From: Reyranella humidisoli
GTDB taxonomy: Bacteria > Pseudomonadota > Alphaproteobacteria > Reyranellales > Reyranellaceae
Direction: 5' to 3'
DNA length: 64,000 bases
Assembly: GCF_019039055.1 (NCBI RefSeq)
Contig: NZ_JAHOPB010000002.1
Span: 62,001 to 126,000 of the forward strand
The position numbers were made by a program, and so were the translations under genes. Every line of letters begins with the position of its first letter. Within the stretch, counting starts at the first letter, position 1. Below the pieces are notes generated by a model that was not told the DNA's origin, searched no databases, and saw only the letters and a list, made by a program, of their open reading frames with translations. Of this stretch, positions 7,751 to 16,587 are shown piece after piece.

Positions 7751-8527
7751 ATGAAGGTCAAGGGCAAGGTCTGCGTCGTCACCGGCGCGGCGGGCGGCAT
7801 CGGCGAGGCGATCGCGCGGCGCTTTGCGAAAGAGGGAGCCAAGGGGCTGGTCGTGGCCGACATGGATGCCGGCCGGCTCGACAAGGTCGCCAAGGACATC
7901 GGTGCGCTCGCCGTGGCGGGCGACATCGGGCAGGAGTCCGAGGTCAAGAGGCTGATCGCCGAGGCCGAAAAGAAGTACGGCGAGGTCGACATCTTCTTCT
8001 CCAACGCAGGCATCGGCCGCGGCGGTCACGAGGATGCGACCGACAAGGACTGGGCGGATTCGTGGGCAATCCACGTCATGGCGCATGTCTATGCCGCCCG
8101 CGTGCTGGTGCCGCAGATGCTGAAGCGCGGCGAGGGGTACCTGCTGAACACCGCGAGCGCGGCCGGCCTTCTGGCCTCGATGGGCTCGGCGCCCTATGGC
8201 GTCACCAAGCAGGCGGGTGTTGCGCTCGCCGAGCATCTTTCGATCCAGTATGGCGATCGCGGCATCCGAGTCTCGGTGCTGTGCCCGCAGGCCGTCGACA
8301 CCAACATGCTGCGCATGGCCGGCGCGACTGCGGCGTCGGTCGACGGCGTGATCAATACCGATGCGGTTGCGCAAACCGTCATCGAGGCGATGGATGAGGA
8401 ACGCTTCCTGATCCTGCCGCATCCCGAGGTGAAGGAATACATGACCCGCAAGCTCGATCGCGATCGCTGGCTGCGCGGCATGCGCCGCCTGCGCGACAAG
8501 ACGGGCGAGGGACAGGCCAAACGCTGA
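7751..8527 (+). CDS. SDR family NAD(P)-dependent oxidoreductase
   Basis: Classical short-chain dehydrogenase/reductase, 258 residues. The Rossmann motif TGAAGGIG is at residues 11-18, NAG near residue 88, and the catalytic Y149-x3-K153 sits in APYGVTKQAG with an upstream Ser in TASAAG. The acidic residue after beta2 (ADMDAGRLD) suggests a preference for NAD(H) over NADP(H). The GGGGAG at 7740-7745 is a good ribosome binding site for ATG 7751. The C-terminus (EEYMTRK-like, residues 215-258) is extended and basic, as in many alphaproteobacterial SDRs beside dehydrogenases. Substrate unknown. Confidence 0.92.
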   Translation: MKVKGKVCVVTGAAGGIGEAIARRFAKEGAKGLVVADMDAGRLDKVAKDIGALAVAGDIGQESEVKRLIAEAEKKYGEVDIFFSNAGIGRGGHEDATDKDWADSWAIHVMAHVYAARVLVPQMLKRGEGYLLNTASAAGLLASMGSAPYGVTKQAGVALAEHLSIQYGDRGIRVSVLCPQAVDTNMLRMAGATAASVDGVINTDAVAQTVIEAMDEERFLILPHPEVKEYMTRKLDRDRWLRGMRRLRDKTGEGQAKR

Positions 8528-8529
8528 CG

Positions 8530-8628
8530 AAGGATCCCTCACTTCGTTCGGGATGACACAATTGATGGGATTTGCGCAGGGCGCCACTTCCAGACAAGCG
8601 TGTCATCCTGAGCGCAGCGAAGGATCCT
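8530..8628. repeat. Intergenic palindromic element, family B
   Basis: Two near-complementary arms, GGATCC...GGGATGAC at 8532-8557 and GTCATCCTGAGCGCAGCGAA...GGATCC at 8602-8627, are separated by 44 bases. The structure would form a long imperfect hairpin between the SDR and the TauE gene. No coding potential is seen. The right arm is the widespread 'GTCATCCTGAGC...AAGGATCC' type. It may also serve as a transcript-end structure for the SDR. Confidence 0.75.
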
Positions 8629-8665
8629 TGATTCATCTCGATCGCTTCGCGCTTCGTTGCCCCGC

Positions 8666-9430
8666 ATGATTACCTACGTCCAATCCCTGTTCGCCGAGAC
8701 CGGCCTGTGGACGGCGCTCGGCGTCACGCTGGTTGCCGGTTTGATGCGCGGATTCGCGGGCTTCGGCTCGGCGATGCTGATGGCGCCGATCTTCGCCATC
8801 CTGTTCGGCTCGGCCGAGATGGTCGTGACGGTCGTCGCCATCGAGCTCGTCGTGTCGCTGCAGCTCTTCCCACAGGTCCGCCGGCATGCCGACTGGAAGG
8901 TGCTGACGCCCATGAGCATCGCGGCGTGCCTCGCCATGCCGGCGGGCGTGTGGCTGCTCGCGAGCGTCGACAAGAACACGATCGTGACGTCGGTCTCGGC
9001 CGTGATCGTGGCCTTCGTGCTGCTGATGTGGACCGGCTGGAAATATACCGGCCGCCGCTCGACCGCCGCGACGGTAATCGTCGGCGCCGTCTCGGGGGCG
9101 ATGATGGCAACGACCAGCGTCGGCGGCCCGCCGGTGCTGCTCTATCTCCTGTCGGGCAACGATCCGCCGCAGGTCAATCGCGCCAACATTGTCACCTACT
9201 ACTTCCTGACGCAGTTCCTGCTGATCGTGATCGTACTGGCGACCGGGGTGGCGGGCGTCGACGCGCTGGTCCGGGCCGTCGTGCTGTTCCCGGTGATGGT
9301 GCTGGGTGCCTGGGCCGGCGGACGGTTGTTCCATGGGCTCGCGAGCGAGCGGCTCTACCGCAACGTGGCCCTCACGATCCTTTTCCTGACCGGCCTGTTC
9401 GGCCTTCTGAGGAACTGGCTGGTGGCCTGA
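8666..9430 (+). CDS. Sulfite exporter TauE/SafE family permease
   Basis: Integral membrane protein of about 254 residues with seven or eight hydrophobic spans arranged as two related halves. The first half has MRGFAGFGSAMLMAPIFAIL and the second has VGGPPVLLYLLSG, both typical of TauE/SafE (DUF81) permeases. These move organosulfonates, sulfite or small carboxylates across the inner membrane. The start could be ATG 8666 or an in-frame TTG at 8657; neither has a clear ribosome binding site. It stands alone between palindromic element B and a small exported protein, so context gives no substrate. Confidence 0.87.
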   Translation: MITYVQSLFAETGLWTALGVTLVAGLMRGFAGFGSAMLMAPIFAILFGSAEMVVTVVAIELVVSLQLFPQVRRHADWKVLTPMSIAACLAMPAGVWLLASVDKNTIVTSVSAVIVAFVLLMWTGWKYTGRRSTAATVIVGAVSGAMMATTSVGGPPVLLYLLSGNDPPQVNRANIVTYYFLTQFLLIVIVLATGVAGVDALVRAVVLFPVMVLGAWAGGRLFHGLASERLYRNVALTILFLTGLFGLLRNWLVA

Positions 9431-9466
9431 GAGACGGTGTAGGATGCGCTATCCATGGAGACTTGC

Positions 9467-9757
9467 ATGCGTATCATCGCCACCGGATTTGCCGCCCTCG
9501 TCCTGACCCTGGGCGTTTCGTCCGCCTCCCGCGCCGACGACCTTCTAAAGGAGTGCATGGTCACGGCCTCCGAAAAGATGTGCCAGTGCATCATCGCGCG
9601 GATCCCTGCCGATCAGCGCGCCAATGCGATCCTCGGCCTGCGCAAGTCGAACCAGTCGGTGAGTGTGAGCGGCAACCTGCTCAATCCGTCGAACCTCTCG
9701 CCGCAGGAAATGCAAGGTCTCAACGCCGTCGTCGCCGCGCAGGCTTACTGCATGTAA
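9467..9757 (+). CDS. Small exported Cys-containing protein of unknown function
   Basis: 96 residues. The N-terminus (MRIIATGFAALVLTLGVSSA then SRADD) is a clear Sec signal peptide with likely cleavage after the SRA or nearby Ala. The mature part is about 75 residues with four cysteines: CMVTASEKMCQC near its start and one as the penultimate residue (AYCM). This is compatible with two disulfides in the periplasm. ATG 9467 is preferred over the in-frame ATG 9455 because GGAG lies 6 bases upstream of it and the shorter form starts directly with the signal peptide. I do not recognise the family. Confidence 0.72.
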   Translation: MRIIATGFAALVLTLGVSSASRADDLLKECMVTASEKMCQCIIARIPADQRANAILGLRKSNQSVSVSGNLLNPSNLSPQEMQGLNAVVAAQAYCM

Positions 9758-9866
9758 CTGAGGGCTTCAGCCCCCGCGCAATCCTCTAGGCTGGCGGCCA
9801 AGGCCGCGTTATCTTCCCGCCCATAGATGTGATGCCGGTCAACGGCGCGATCCATGGGAGGGCCTG

Positions 9867-11402
9867 ATGGCACTGTTTTCTCGCAGATTCGGTTTGGTGG
9901 CGGCGCTCACGGCCGTCCTCGCGGCTCCGGCCTTCGCGCAGGCGCCCGCCGCGGCCCCCGTGCGCGGCGGCGCACTGACGATCGGAGTTGAAAGCGACTT
10001 CGAAGGGTTCGATCCAGTCCGGGCTGGCGTCTACTCCAATTCGACGGTGACGGCGGCCTCGCTGTTCTACGAGACGCTGATGCGGCTCGACGACAAGGGC
10101 AACCTGCTGCCGGCGCTCGCGCTGTCGATGACGCCCAACGAAGATGGCAGCGTCTGGACGGCCAAGATCCGGCCGAACGTGAAGTGGCACGACGGTACGC
10201 CGTTCACCGCCCAGGCCGTGGCCGACCATTTCAACCGCCTGCTCGACCCGGCCAACCGCTTTGCCGGCCGTGCCTATCTCGCCATCGAGAAAGTCGAGGC
10301 GCCGGACGATTTGACCGCTGTGTTCAAGATGCGCGGCCCCAATGCGGCACTGCCCAGGACGCTGGCACAGCCGACCGTCACCACGCTCATCATCTCGGTG
10401 AAGGCCGCCCAGGAGAAGGGCGCCGACTACAACCGTAATCCCGTCGGTACCGGCCCGTTCGTGTTCAAGGAATGGCGCGCAGCCGACCGGCTGGTCGCCG
10501 AGCGCAATCCCAACTACTGGGACAAGGACAAGCCCTATCTCGATCGTGTGACCGTGCGGCCGCTGCCGGATTCGGACGCCCGCTACGCCAGTCTGGTGAA
10601 GGGCGACGTCCAGGTGATCTGGGAAGATCGCGCCGAGAATATCGTCAAGGCGAAGAAGGACAAGAACCTTCACGTGCTGACCTGGGTGGGCAGCGGCGCG
10701 CTGGTCATCCCGCTCAACACTCAACGCGAGCCGCTGAACGACAAGCGCGTGCGCCAGGCCGTCTCGATGGCCCTGAACCGCAAGGCCAATGCCGCGGTGC
10801 TGACGCAGGGCCTGCGTCCCGTGCATGACGATCCGTACGGCCCGAGCTCGGGCATCGAGTGCAAGGACAACGGGGCGCTGAAGTACGATCCGGAGGCGGC
10901 GCGCAAGCTGGTCGCCGACTATGGCAAGCCGGTGAAGCTCACCATGACGGTCACCGCCACGCCGCGCGGCCGCGAGGGTGCGCAGGTCTTCCAGGCCGAC
11001 ATGAAGAAGGCCGGCATCGACGTCGAGATCAAGCCGGTCGACCAGACCCAGCTCGTGAAGGAAGCGCTGACGCGCGACTTCCAGGTCACCGGCTGGCGCA
11101 TCATCGATCTCGCCGACGTCGATCCGCAGATGTTCGCCAACTTCCACTCCAAGAGCCCGATCAACTTCTCCGGCTACAACAACGCGGAAGTCGACCGTCT
11201 GCTGCTGGTCGGCCGCACCAGCCTCGACGAGAACAAGCGCAAGGCCGCCTACTGCGACCTGATCAAGATACTGAACGACGACGCGGTGTGGCTGTGGAGC
11301 GGCAGCAACATCGATTTCGCCATCACCCGCGCCAACGTGCGCGGCATTCCCGCGCTGCGCGGCGGCGCCGTGCAGGTCGAAAGCGCGTGGTTCGCGAAGT
11401 AG
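9867..11402 (+). CDS. Peptide/nickel-type ABC transporter substrate-binding protein (SBP_bac_5)
   Basis: Periplasmic receptor of 511 residues. The signal peptide is residues 1-24 (hydrophobic core then APAFA-QA). The mature protein has the cluster C layout: an N-terminal LTIGVESDFEGFDPV strand, then KWHDGTPFTAQAVADHFNRL and NPVGTGPFVFKEW, both hallmarks of DppA/OppA proteins. Its size fits binding of a peptide, an opine or a glycoside. It heads a five-gene operon (two permeases and two ATPases follow in the same direction), with a 38-base gap to the first permease. Ligand cannot be called. Confidence 0.93.
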   Translation: MALFSRRFGLVAALTAVLAAPAFAQAPAAAPVRGGALTIGVESDFEGFDPVRAGVYSNSTVTAASLFYETLMRLDDKGNLLPALALSMTPNEDGSVWTAKIRPNVKWHDGTPFTAQAVADHFNRLLDPANRFAGRAYLAIEKVEAPDDLTAVFKMRGPNAALPRTLAQPTVTTLIISVKAAQEKGADYNRNPVGTGPFVFKEWRAADRLVAERNPNYWDKDKPYLDRVTVRPLPDSDARYASLVKGDVQVIWEDRAENIVKAKKDKNLHVLTWVGSGALVIPLNTQREPLNDKRVRQAVSMALNRKANAAVLTQGLRPVHDDPYGPSSGIECKDNGALKYDPEAARKLVADYGKPVKLTMTVTATPRGREGAQVFQADMKKAGIDVEIKPVDQTQLVKEALTRDFQVTGWRIIDLADVDPQMFANFHSKSPINFSGYNNAEVDRLLLVGRTSLDENKRKAAYCDLIKILNDDAVWLWSGSNIDFAITRANVRGIPALRGGAVQVESAWFAK

Positions 11403-11440
11403 GACCAGGCGTCTCGTAGGCCAAGCGCAGGGCGTCTTCG

Positions 11441-12394
11441 GTGCCGTGGATCTTCCGCCAGCTGGCGAGGCTGGTCGTCGTGCTGTTCTGCGTGACGCTG
11501 CTCACCTACATGATCGTCAACATCCTGCCGGGGGATGTGGCGATCGTGATCCTGGGCAACCTCGCAACGCCGGAGGACATTGCCGGCCTGCGCGCCGACC
11601 TTGGCCTCGATCGGCCGATGCTGGTTCGGTACTTCGACTGGCTGGGCTCGGCGCTGTCGGGCGATCTCGGGCGCTCCTACCGCAACGGCGAGCCGGTCGT
11701 GCAGGCGATCCTCGATCGGCTGCCGGTGTCGCTGCAGCTCATGGTGATGGCGCAGGTCATCGCGCTGGGCATCGCGATCCCGGTGGCGCTGCTGTCGGTG
11801 CGCAGGCCCGGCGGCATCTTCGACCGAATCTCCGCTTCGGCCGCCTTCGGTTTCCTGGCGATGCCCAACTTCATGCTGGGCATCGTGCTGATCTACCTGT
11901 TCTCGGTGACCTTCGATCTCCTGCCTGCGACCGGCTTCACGCCGATGTCGGAGGGCCTGTGGGACAATTTCGTATCGATGATCCTGCCGTCGATGACGCT
12001 CGGCCTGATCGAGTGGACGGTGCTGATGCGGGTGCTGCGCTCGGACCTTCTGACCACGCTCAAGGAGGATTTCATCCTGCTGGCGCGCGCCAAGGGCCTG
12101 CCGCCGTGGCGGGTGCTGCTGCAGCATGCGCTGCGGCCCTCGTCGTTCACGCTGATCACCATCCTGGGCCTCAACATCGGCGGGCTGATCGGCGGCGCGG
12201 TGATCGTCGAGCAGATCTTCGCCCTGCCGGGCGTCGGGCGGCTGCTGCTGGGCGGCATCTTCAACCGCGACCTCATCCTCGTGCAGGGCACCGTGGCCTT
12301 CATCGCCGTGGGCTTCGTGGTCATCAACTTCCTGGTCGACATGCTCTACGCCGTGCTCGACCCCAGGGTGCGTCATGTCCGCTTCCGCAGCTAA
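11441..12394 (+). CDS. Peptide-type ABC transporter permease (DppB/OppB family)
   Basis: Inner-membrane permease of 317 residues with six predicted spans. The first span is followed by the DppB-like segment LPGDVAIVILGNLATPEDI, and the ATPase-contact (EAA) loop is ARAKGLPPWRVLLQHALRPS (about residues 218-237). It begins with GTG (GTG CCG TGG). It overlaps the next permease by 20 bases, so the two are likely translated in a coupled way. It would pair with the DppC-type protein to form the channel. Confidence 0.93.
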   Translation: MPWIFRQLARLVVVLFCVTLLTYMIVNILPGDVAIVILGNLATPEDIAGLRADLGLDRPMLVRYFDWLGSALSGDLGRSYRNGEPVVQAILDRLPVSLQLMVMAQVIALGIAIPVALLSVRRPGGIFDRISASAAFGFLAMPNFMLGIVLIYLFSVTFDLLPATGFTPMSEGLWDNFVSMILPSMTLGLIEWTVLMRVLRSDLLTTLKEDFILLARAKGLPPWRVLLQHALRPSSFTLITILGLNIGGLIGGAVIVEQIFALPGVGRLLLGGIFNRDLILVQGTVAFIAVGFVVINFLVDMLYAVLDPRVRHVRFRS

Positions 12395-13238
12395 GAGCAC
12401 GGTCGTCGCCGCGACGCGGCCGCGGCGCCGCTGGCACTGGGCGCTCGCCCTGCCGCTGGGCTGGCTGCTGCTCGTGGTTTTCCTGGCCATCACCGCCGAC
12501 TGGATCGGCCTGCCCGATCCCTCGGCCCAGGAGCTCATCCTGCGCCGCAAGCCGCCATCGGCCGAATATCTGCTGGGCACCGACAATCTCGGCCGCGACA
12601 TGCTCTCGCGCATCATCTACGGCGCGCGCACCTCACTGATCGTCGGCATCTGCGCGCCGTTCCTCGGGTTCCTGGTGGGCGGCGCCATCGGCATGAGCGC
12701 CGGGTATTTCCGCGGCAAGATCGACATGCTTGCGGTGGGCTTCATCGACATCCTGCTGGCCTTCCCGTCGCTGGTGCTGGCGCTCACCTTCACCGCCTAT
12801 CTGGGCCAGAGCCTGTTCAACGTGACGCTGGCGCTCGGCATCCTGTCGATCCCGGCCGCGGCGCGCGTGTCGCGCGCCAATACGCTCGCCTGGGCCAACC
12901 GCGACTTCGTGCTGGCGGCCCGCACCATCGGCGCCAGCAACTGGCGCATCATCACGCGCGAGATCCTGCCCAACCTGCTGCCGCCGATGTTCGCCTTTTG
13001 GCTGGTCGCGATCAGCGTGATCATCGTGGCCGAGGGGGCGCTCTCGTTCCTGGGCCTCGGCATCCCGGCGCCGCAGCCGAGCTGGGGAGGCATGATCGCC
13101 GACGGGCGGGAGGCACTCGACGTGGCGCCCCATACGGCGCTGATCCCGGCGGCGGTGATGTTCGCCACCGTCCTGTCCCTCAACTTCGTGGGCGACATGG
13201 TGCGCAACATGGTCGATCCGCGCAGGTCGGCACTGTGA
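12375..13238 (+). CDS. Peptide-type ABC transporter permease (DppC/OppC family)
   Basis: Inner-membrane permease, 287 residues, about six spans. It has the DppC N-terminal feature of one span followed by a periplasmic stretch containing LLGTDNLGRDMLSRIIYGAR. The EAA loop is ARTIGASNWRIITREILPN. ALSFLGLGIPAPQPSWGGMI near the C-terminus is strongly conserved in the family. It starts inside the preceding gene and its TGA overlaps the GTG of the following ATPase gene (GTGA), both signs of coupling. Confidence 0.93.
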   Translation: MSASAAKSTVVAATRPRRRWHWALALPLGWLLLVVFLAITADWIGLPDPSAQELILRRKPPSAEYLLGTDNLGRDMLSRIIYGARTSLIVGICAPFLGFLVGGAIGMSAGYFRGKIDMLAVGFIDILLAFPSLVLALTFTAYLGQSLFNVTLALGILSIPAAARVSRANTLAWANRDFVLAARTIGASNWRIITREILPNLLPPMFAFWLVAISVIIVAEGALSFLGLGIPAPQPSWGGMIADGREALDVAPHTALIPAAVMFATVLSLNFVGDMVRNMVDPRRSAL

Positions 13239-14242
13239 GCGGCGCGCCCCTTCTGTCGGTGCGCGAGGCGCGGGTCGGCTTCTTCACGGCGCGTGGGCCC
13301 CTGCGCGCCGTCGACGGCGTGTCGTTCGATCTCGAAAAGGGCCAGACCCTCGGTATCGTGGGCGAGTCCGGATCGGGCAAGTCGGTGCTGGTGCGCTCGC
13401 TGATCGGGCTGGTGGGCGAAAGCTCGGGTGCCGAAGTGGGCGGCCAGGTCCAGTTCGAGGGCCGCGACCTGCGGGCGCTGCCGGCCCGGGAATTCCGCGG
13501 CGTGCTCGGCCGCGACATCGGCGTCGTCTTCCAGGACCCGATGACCTCGCTCAACCCGGTGATGAAGATCGGCCGGCAGATCGGCGAGGGCTTGCGACTG
13601 AATCGCGGGCTCGATGCGAAGGCCGCCGCCGTCCGCGCCGTCGAACTGCTGACGGAGGTCGGTATCCCGGAGGCGGAACGGCGGGCGGGGCAATATCCGC
13701 ACGAACTGTCGGGCGGCATGCGCCAGCGCGTGGCCATCGCCATCGCAATCGCCTGCGCGCCGAAGCTGCTGATCGCCGACGAGCCGACGACCGCGCTCGA
13801 CGTCACGGTGCAGCGCCAGATCCTCGACCTGCTGCAGCGCGAGCAGCGCGAGCGCGGCATGGCGATGATCCTGATCACCCACGATCTCGGTGTCGCGGCG
13901 GGGCGGGCCGATGACATCATGGTGATGTATGCCGGGCGCGCGGTCGAGATGGCGAAGACGCGGGAACTCTTCCGCTCGCCGCGCATGCCCTATACCGAGG
14001 CGCTGCTGCGTTCGCTGCCGCGGCTGACCGATCCGACGCATACGCGGCTCAGCGCGATTCCCGGCCGGCCGCCCGATCTGGCGCGCCGCAGCGGCGGCTG
14101 CGCCTTCGCGCCACGCTGCCGCTATCGCACGGATCATTGCGACGAGGAGCAGCCGATGCAGACCTGGGAAGGCGCGCGCGGCTATGCCTGCTTCCATCCG
14201 CGTGGCGTGGATGTGGGCGAGGGTGGGGGAGCGGCCGAGTGA
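13235..14242 (+). CDS. Peptide-type ABC transporter ATP-binding protein (DppD/OppD family)
   Basis: ATPase subunit of 335 residues. Walker A is GESGSGKS, the Q-loop VFQDPMTSLNP, the signature [12 protein letters not shown], Walker B LLIADEP, and the H-loop ITHDLG. The C-terminal oligopeptide-ABC extension contains CAFAPRCRYRTDHC, the four-cysteine motif that binds an Fe-S cluster in some DppD/OppD members. GTG 13235 overlaps the upstream TGA and puts the start directly before the A-loop region. An in-frame extension further upstream lies inside the permease and is not real. Confidence 0.93.
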   Translation: MSGAPLLSVREARVGFFTARGPLRAVDGVSFDLEKGQTLGIVGESGSGKSVLVRSLIGLVGESSGAEVGGQVQFEGRDLRALPAREFRGVLGRDIGVVFQDPMTSLNPVMKIGRQIGEGLRLNRGLDAKAAAVRAVELLTEVGIPEAERRAGQYPHELSGGMRQRVAIAIAIACAPKLLIADEPTTALDVTVQRQILDLLQREQRERGMAMILITHDLGVAAGRADDIMVMYAGRAVEMAKTRELFRSPRMPYTEALLRSLPRLTDPTHTRLSAIPGRPPDLARRSGGCAFAPRCRYRTDHCDEEQPMQTWEGARGYACFHPRGVDVGEGGGAAE

Positions 14243-15198
14243 GCGATCTTCTCGCCATCCAGAACCTCACGGTCGAGTATCCGGTGGGCGGCGGGCGTCA
14301 CGTCCATGCGGTGAGCGACGTGACCCTGTCGGTGAAGCAGGGCGAGACCCTGGGCCTCGTCGGCGAATCGGGCTCGGGCAAATCCTCGCTGGCGCGCGCT
14401 CTGCTGCAACTGCCGCCTCCCAAGGGCGGCGCCGTCCTGTTCGACGGCCAGGATCTCACGAAGATGGGTGGCAAGGCCCTGCGCGCGGTGCGACCGCGGT
14501 TGCAGATGATCTTCCAGGACCCGATCGCGTCGCTCAATCCGCGCCGCAAGGTGGCCGAAATCATCGCCGAGCCGCTGATCGTGTCGGGCGTGTCGGATGC
14601 CGCCGAGCGTACCCGCCGCGTGCGCAGCGTGATGGAGGCGGTGGGCCTCGATCCCGATCTCGTCTGGAACCGCCGGCCGCACGAATTCTCCGGCGGCCAG
14701 TGCCAGCGCATCGCCATCGCGCGTGCCCTCGTGCTCGAGCCCAGCCTGATCGTGTGCGACGAGCCGGTTTCGGCACTCGACGTCTCGATCCGGGCGCAGA
14801 TCATCAATCTGCTGGAGGACATGAAGGCCCGCTTCGGCCTCACGCTCCTGTTCATCGCCCACGATCTCGCGGTGGTGAAGTCGGTGTCCGACCGGGTCGC
14901 GGTGATGTATCTCGGCCGGCTCTGCGAGGTGGCCGACTCGGAGTCGCTGTTCGCCACGCCCGCGCATCCCTATACGGCGGCGCTGATGGCAGCGATCCCG
15001 GAGCCGGACCCCGACATCCCCCTGGGCGATTCCAAGCTGAAGCCGGGTGATCCGCCGTCGCCGCTCGATCCGCCCTCGGGCTGCCGGTTCCGCACCCGCT
15101 GCCCGCACGCCCAGCCGCGCTGCGCGGACGAGGTGCCCGCCTTGCGCGAGATCGCGGCTGGTCGCGAGGTCGCCTGCCATTTCCCGCTGATCGGCTGA
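14239..15198 (+). CDS. Peptide-type ABC transporter ATP-binding protein (DppF/OppF family)
   Basis: Second ATPase of the importer, 319 residues. Walker A GESGSGKSS, Q-loop IFQDPIASLNP, signature FSGGQCQRIAIA, Walker B LIVCDEP and H-loop IAHDLA are all intact. The C-terminal extension has CRFRTRCPHAQPRC. Its GTG start overlaps the upstream TGA by 4 bases. It is the last gene of the operon, and the convergent anti-sigma gene ends 6 bases away. DppD plus DppF heterodimers energise the permease pair. Confidence 0.93.
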   Translation: MSDLLAIQNLTVEYPVGGGRHVHAVSDVTLSVKQGETLGLVGESGSGKSSLARALLQLPPPKGGAVLFDGQDLTKMGGKALRAVRPRLQMIFQDPIASLNPRRKVAEIIAEPLIVSGVSDAAERTRRVRSVMEAVGLDPDLVWNRRPHEFSGGQCQRIAIARALVLEPSLIVCDEPVSALDVSIRAQIINLLEDMKARFGLTLLFIAHDLAVVKSVSDRVAVMYLGRLCEVADSESLFATPAHPYTAALMAAIPEPDPDIPLGDSKLKPGDPPSPLDPPSGCRFRTRCPHAQPRCADEVPALREIAAGREVACHFPLIG

Positions 15199-15204
15199 GA
15201 CCCA

Positions 15205-15930
15205 CTACAGGGTGCGGGCGGTCGTGCCCTTGTAGAGGATCGGACCGGTCGGGCGTCCCGTGGGCGATCCGCCGGCCGGTTCCAGCGTGATTTCGAAAAG
15301 CTGGTCGTTCGTCGTGGTCGGCAGACGCTGCAGATCGAGGGGCGTCGCGCGAGCCCGTTCGAGCAGACCGACCGATCGCGGCCCGACCTCGCGGTTCCAC
15401 AGCGTCCACACCTGCAGCGCCCGCCCGGCGGGCACCGTCATGTCCACGAGCGGGATCATCTCGACGCGCCCGTCGGCGAATGCGTTGACCACTGCGCCGG
15501 CCTGCCGCGTCGCATCGTCGACCAGGATGGCGACATAGACCGGCTTGCGGGCTGCGACCTCCTGCGCATGACGAACGCTCACCACGGCGACGGTTGCAAA
15601 GGCCAAGGCGGCCACCGTGCCCGACAGGGCGGCGATTCGCAGCGCTCCCAGGCTGTTCCAGAGCCGGCGCAGCAGGCCGGGTGGCGCGACCTGTGCGGCG
15701 GGAGCCGCGGCAGCCATGTCCGCCTCGATCCTGCGCCACAGATCGTCGGCCGGAACGACCGGGTCGGCGGTATCGTCGAAGGCGGCAAAATGCTTCTGCC
15801 AGACGGCGACCTCGCGCGCGAAGACCGGGTCGGTGGTGAGCCGGCGTTCGGCGGTCGCGTGCGTCTCGGCGTCCAGCAGGCCCAGGACGAATTCGGCGGC
15901 GTGGAGGCGATCGTCGCGGTCGGGCGTCAT
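15205..15930 (-). CDS. RskA-type anti-sigma factor
   Basis: Single-pass membrane anti-sigma factor of 241 residues. The cytosolic N-terminus has HAAEFVLGLLDAET, the alpha-helical sigma-binding motif of RskA-like proteins, without the zinc-binding HxxxCxxC of the ZAS type. One transmembrane span lies at about residues 97-119. The periplasmic C-terminal domain (PVYVAILVDDATRQAG to the end) matches the RskA domain, including FEITLEPAGGSPTG...PILYKG. Its ATG overlaps the sigma-factor TGA (ATGA), so the two proteins are probably made in matched amounts. It would hold the sigma factor inactive until an envelope signal triggers its cleavage. Confidence 0.9.
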   Translation of the reverse strand: MTPDRDDRLHAAEFVLGLLDAETHATAERRLTTDPVFAREVAVWQKHFAAFDDTADPVVPADDLWRRIEADMAAAAPAAQVAPPGLLRRLWNSLGALRIAALSGTVAALAFATVAVVSVRHAQEVAARKPVYVAILVDDATRQAGAVVNAFADGRVEMIPLVDMTVPAGRALQVWTLWNREVGPRSVGLLERARATPLDLQRLPTTTNDQLFEITLEPAGGSPTGRPTGPILYKGTTARTL

Positions 15931-16481
15931 CCCATGCACTCCTGCAGGGAAGCGAGGCCGCGGCGGATCCAGCTCTTGATGGTGCCGAGCGGCATCCCCA
16001 GCCGGCCTGCCAATTCGCCGTGGCTGAAGCCATGGACATAGGCGAGGACGATGGCATTGCGCCGGCCGGTCTCGAGTTGCTGCAGGCACTGACGCAACGC
16101 GCTCGACTCCGGCAGGCGCTGCAGCGCCTGATCGGGCTGCGGCAACTCATTGTCCGCCGGGTCCTCGGAGCCGAAGCGCCGCTCGTCGCGGAGAATCGTC
16201 AGCGCCTGGTTCCGTACGATCGTGTACAGCCACGCGCGCGCTGAACCGCGCGAGGGATCGTAGCTGCGCGCGCTGCGCCAGATGCGCATGAAGGCGTCGT
16301 GCGTCGCTTCCTCGGCGAGGTCCCGGCGGCGCAGGATGCGGATCGCAACGCCGACCATGCGGGCCGCTTCGAGATCGTAGATCAGGCGCAATGCCGACTT
16401 GTCGCCCGCTGCGCAGCGCACGATCGCGGCCGAAACCTCCGCCTCGAGCGCGGGGGGGCTGGAAGAGGACTCTGCCGTCAC
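15927..16481 (-). CDS. ECF RNA polymerase sigma factor
   Basis: Group IV sigma factor of 184 residues. Sigma region 2 runs ALRLIYDLEAARMVGVAIRILRR and EEATHDAFMRIWRSARSYDP. The linker is followed by sigma region 4 (ALRQCLQQLETGRRNAIVLA, then the helix-turn-helix HGELAGRLGMPLGTIKSWIRRG). GTG 16481 is preferred over an in-frame start at 16514: GGAAGG lies 9 bases upstream of it, and the candidate promoter at 16526-16554 would leave a leader of about 35 bases. It is co-translated with the RskA-type anti-sigma and divergent from the exported DUF4394 gene. It is most like the SigK/ECF19 kind that pairs with RskA. Confidence 0.9.
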   Translation of the reverse strand: MTAESSSSPPALEAEVSAAIVRCAAGDKSALRLIYDLEAARMVGVAIRILRRRDLAEEATHDAFMRIWRSARSYDPSRGSARAWLYTIVRNQALTILRDERRFGSEDPADNELPQPDQALQRLPESSALRQCLQQLETGRRNAIVLAYVHGFSHGELAGRLGMPLGTIKSWIRRGLASLQECMG

Positions 16482-16525
16482 TGTCGCTCGCCTTCCCCCG
16501 ACCGGATTGCACACTCTCCGTAACA

Positions 16526-16554
16526 GTACCCCGGAACCCCGCCAAATGGATGCA
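16526..16554 (-). promoter_or_regulatory. Candidate ECF-type promoter for the sigma/anti-sigma operon
   Basis: On the minus strand TGCATCC (16554-16548) is followed after exactly 17 bases by GGTAC (16530-16526). The mirror-facing gene has the same pair with the same spacing at 16588-16617. From memory, the SigK -35 consensus is CATCC-like with a 16-17 base spacer, which fits. Autoregulation is inference. Confidence 0.55.
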
Positions 16555-16587
16555 TCGGACCCTCATCGTCGAATTCTTTTTCGTCCC

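Noticed and set aside
6413..8587. Long minus-strand extension upstream of the GNAT at 5933-6412
   Set aside because: Only the last 159 residues look like protein (GNAT). The rest is the mirror of the alcohol dehydrogenase and SDR genes.
16533..16570. GGAAC at 16533 as an EcfG-type -35 toward DUF4394
   Set aside because: No CGTT/CGTC box at 16-17 bases; the nearest CGTC is 28 bases away. The TGCATCC/GGTA pair fits much better.
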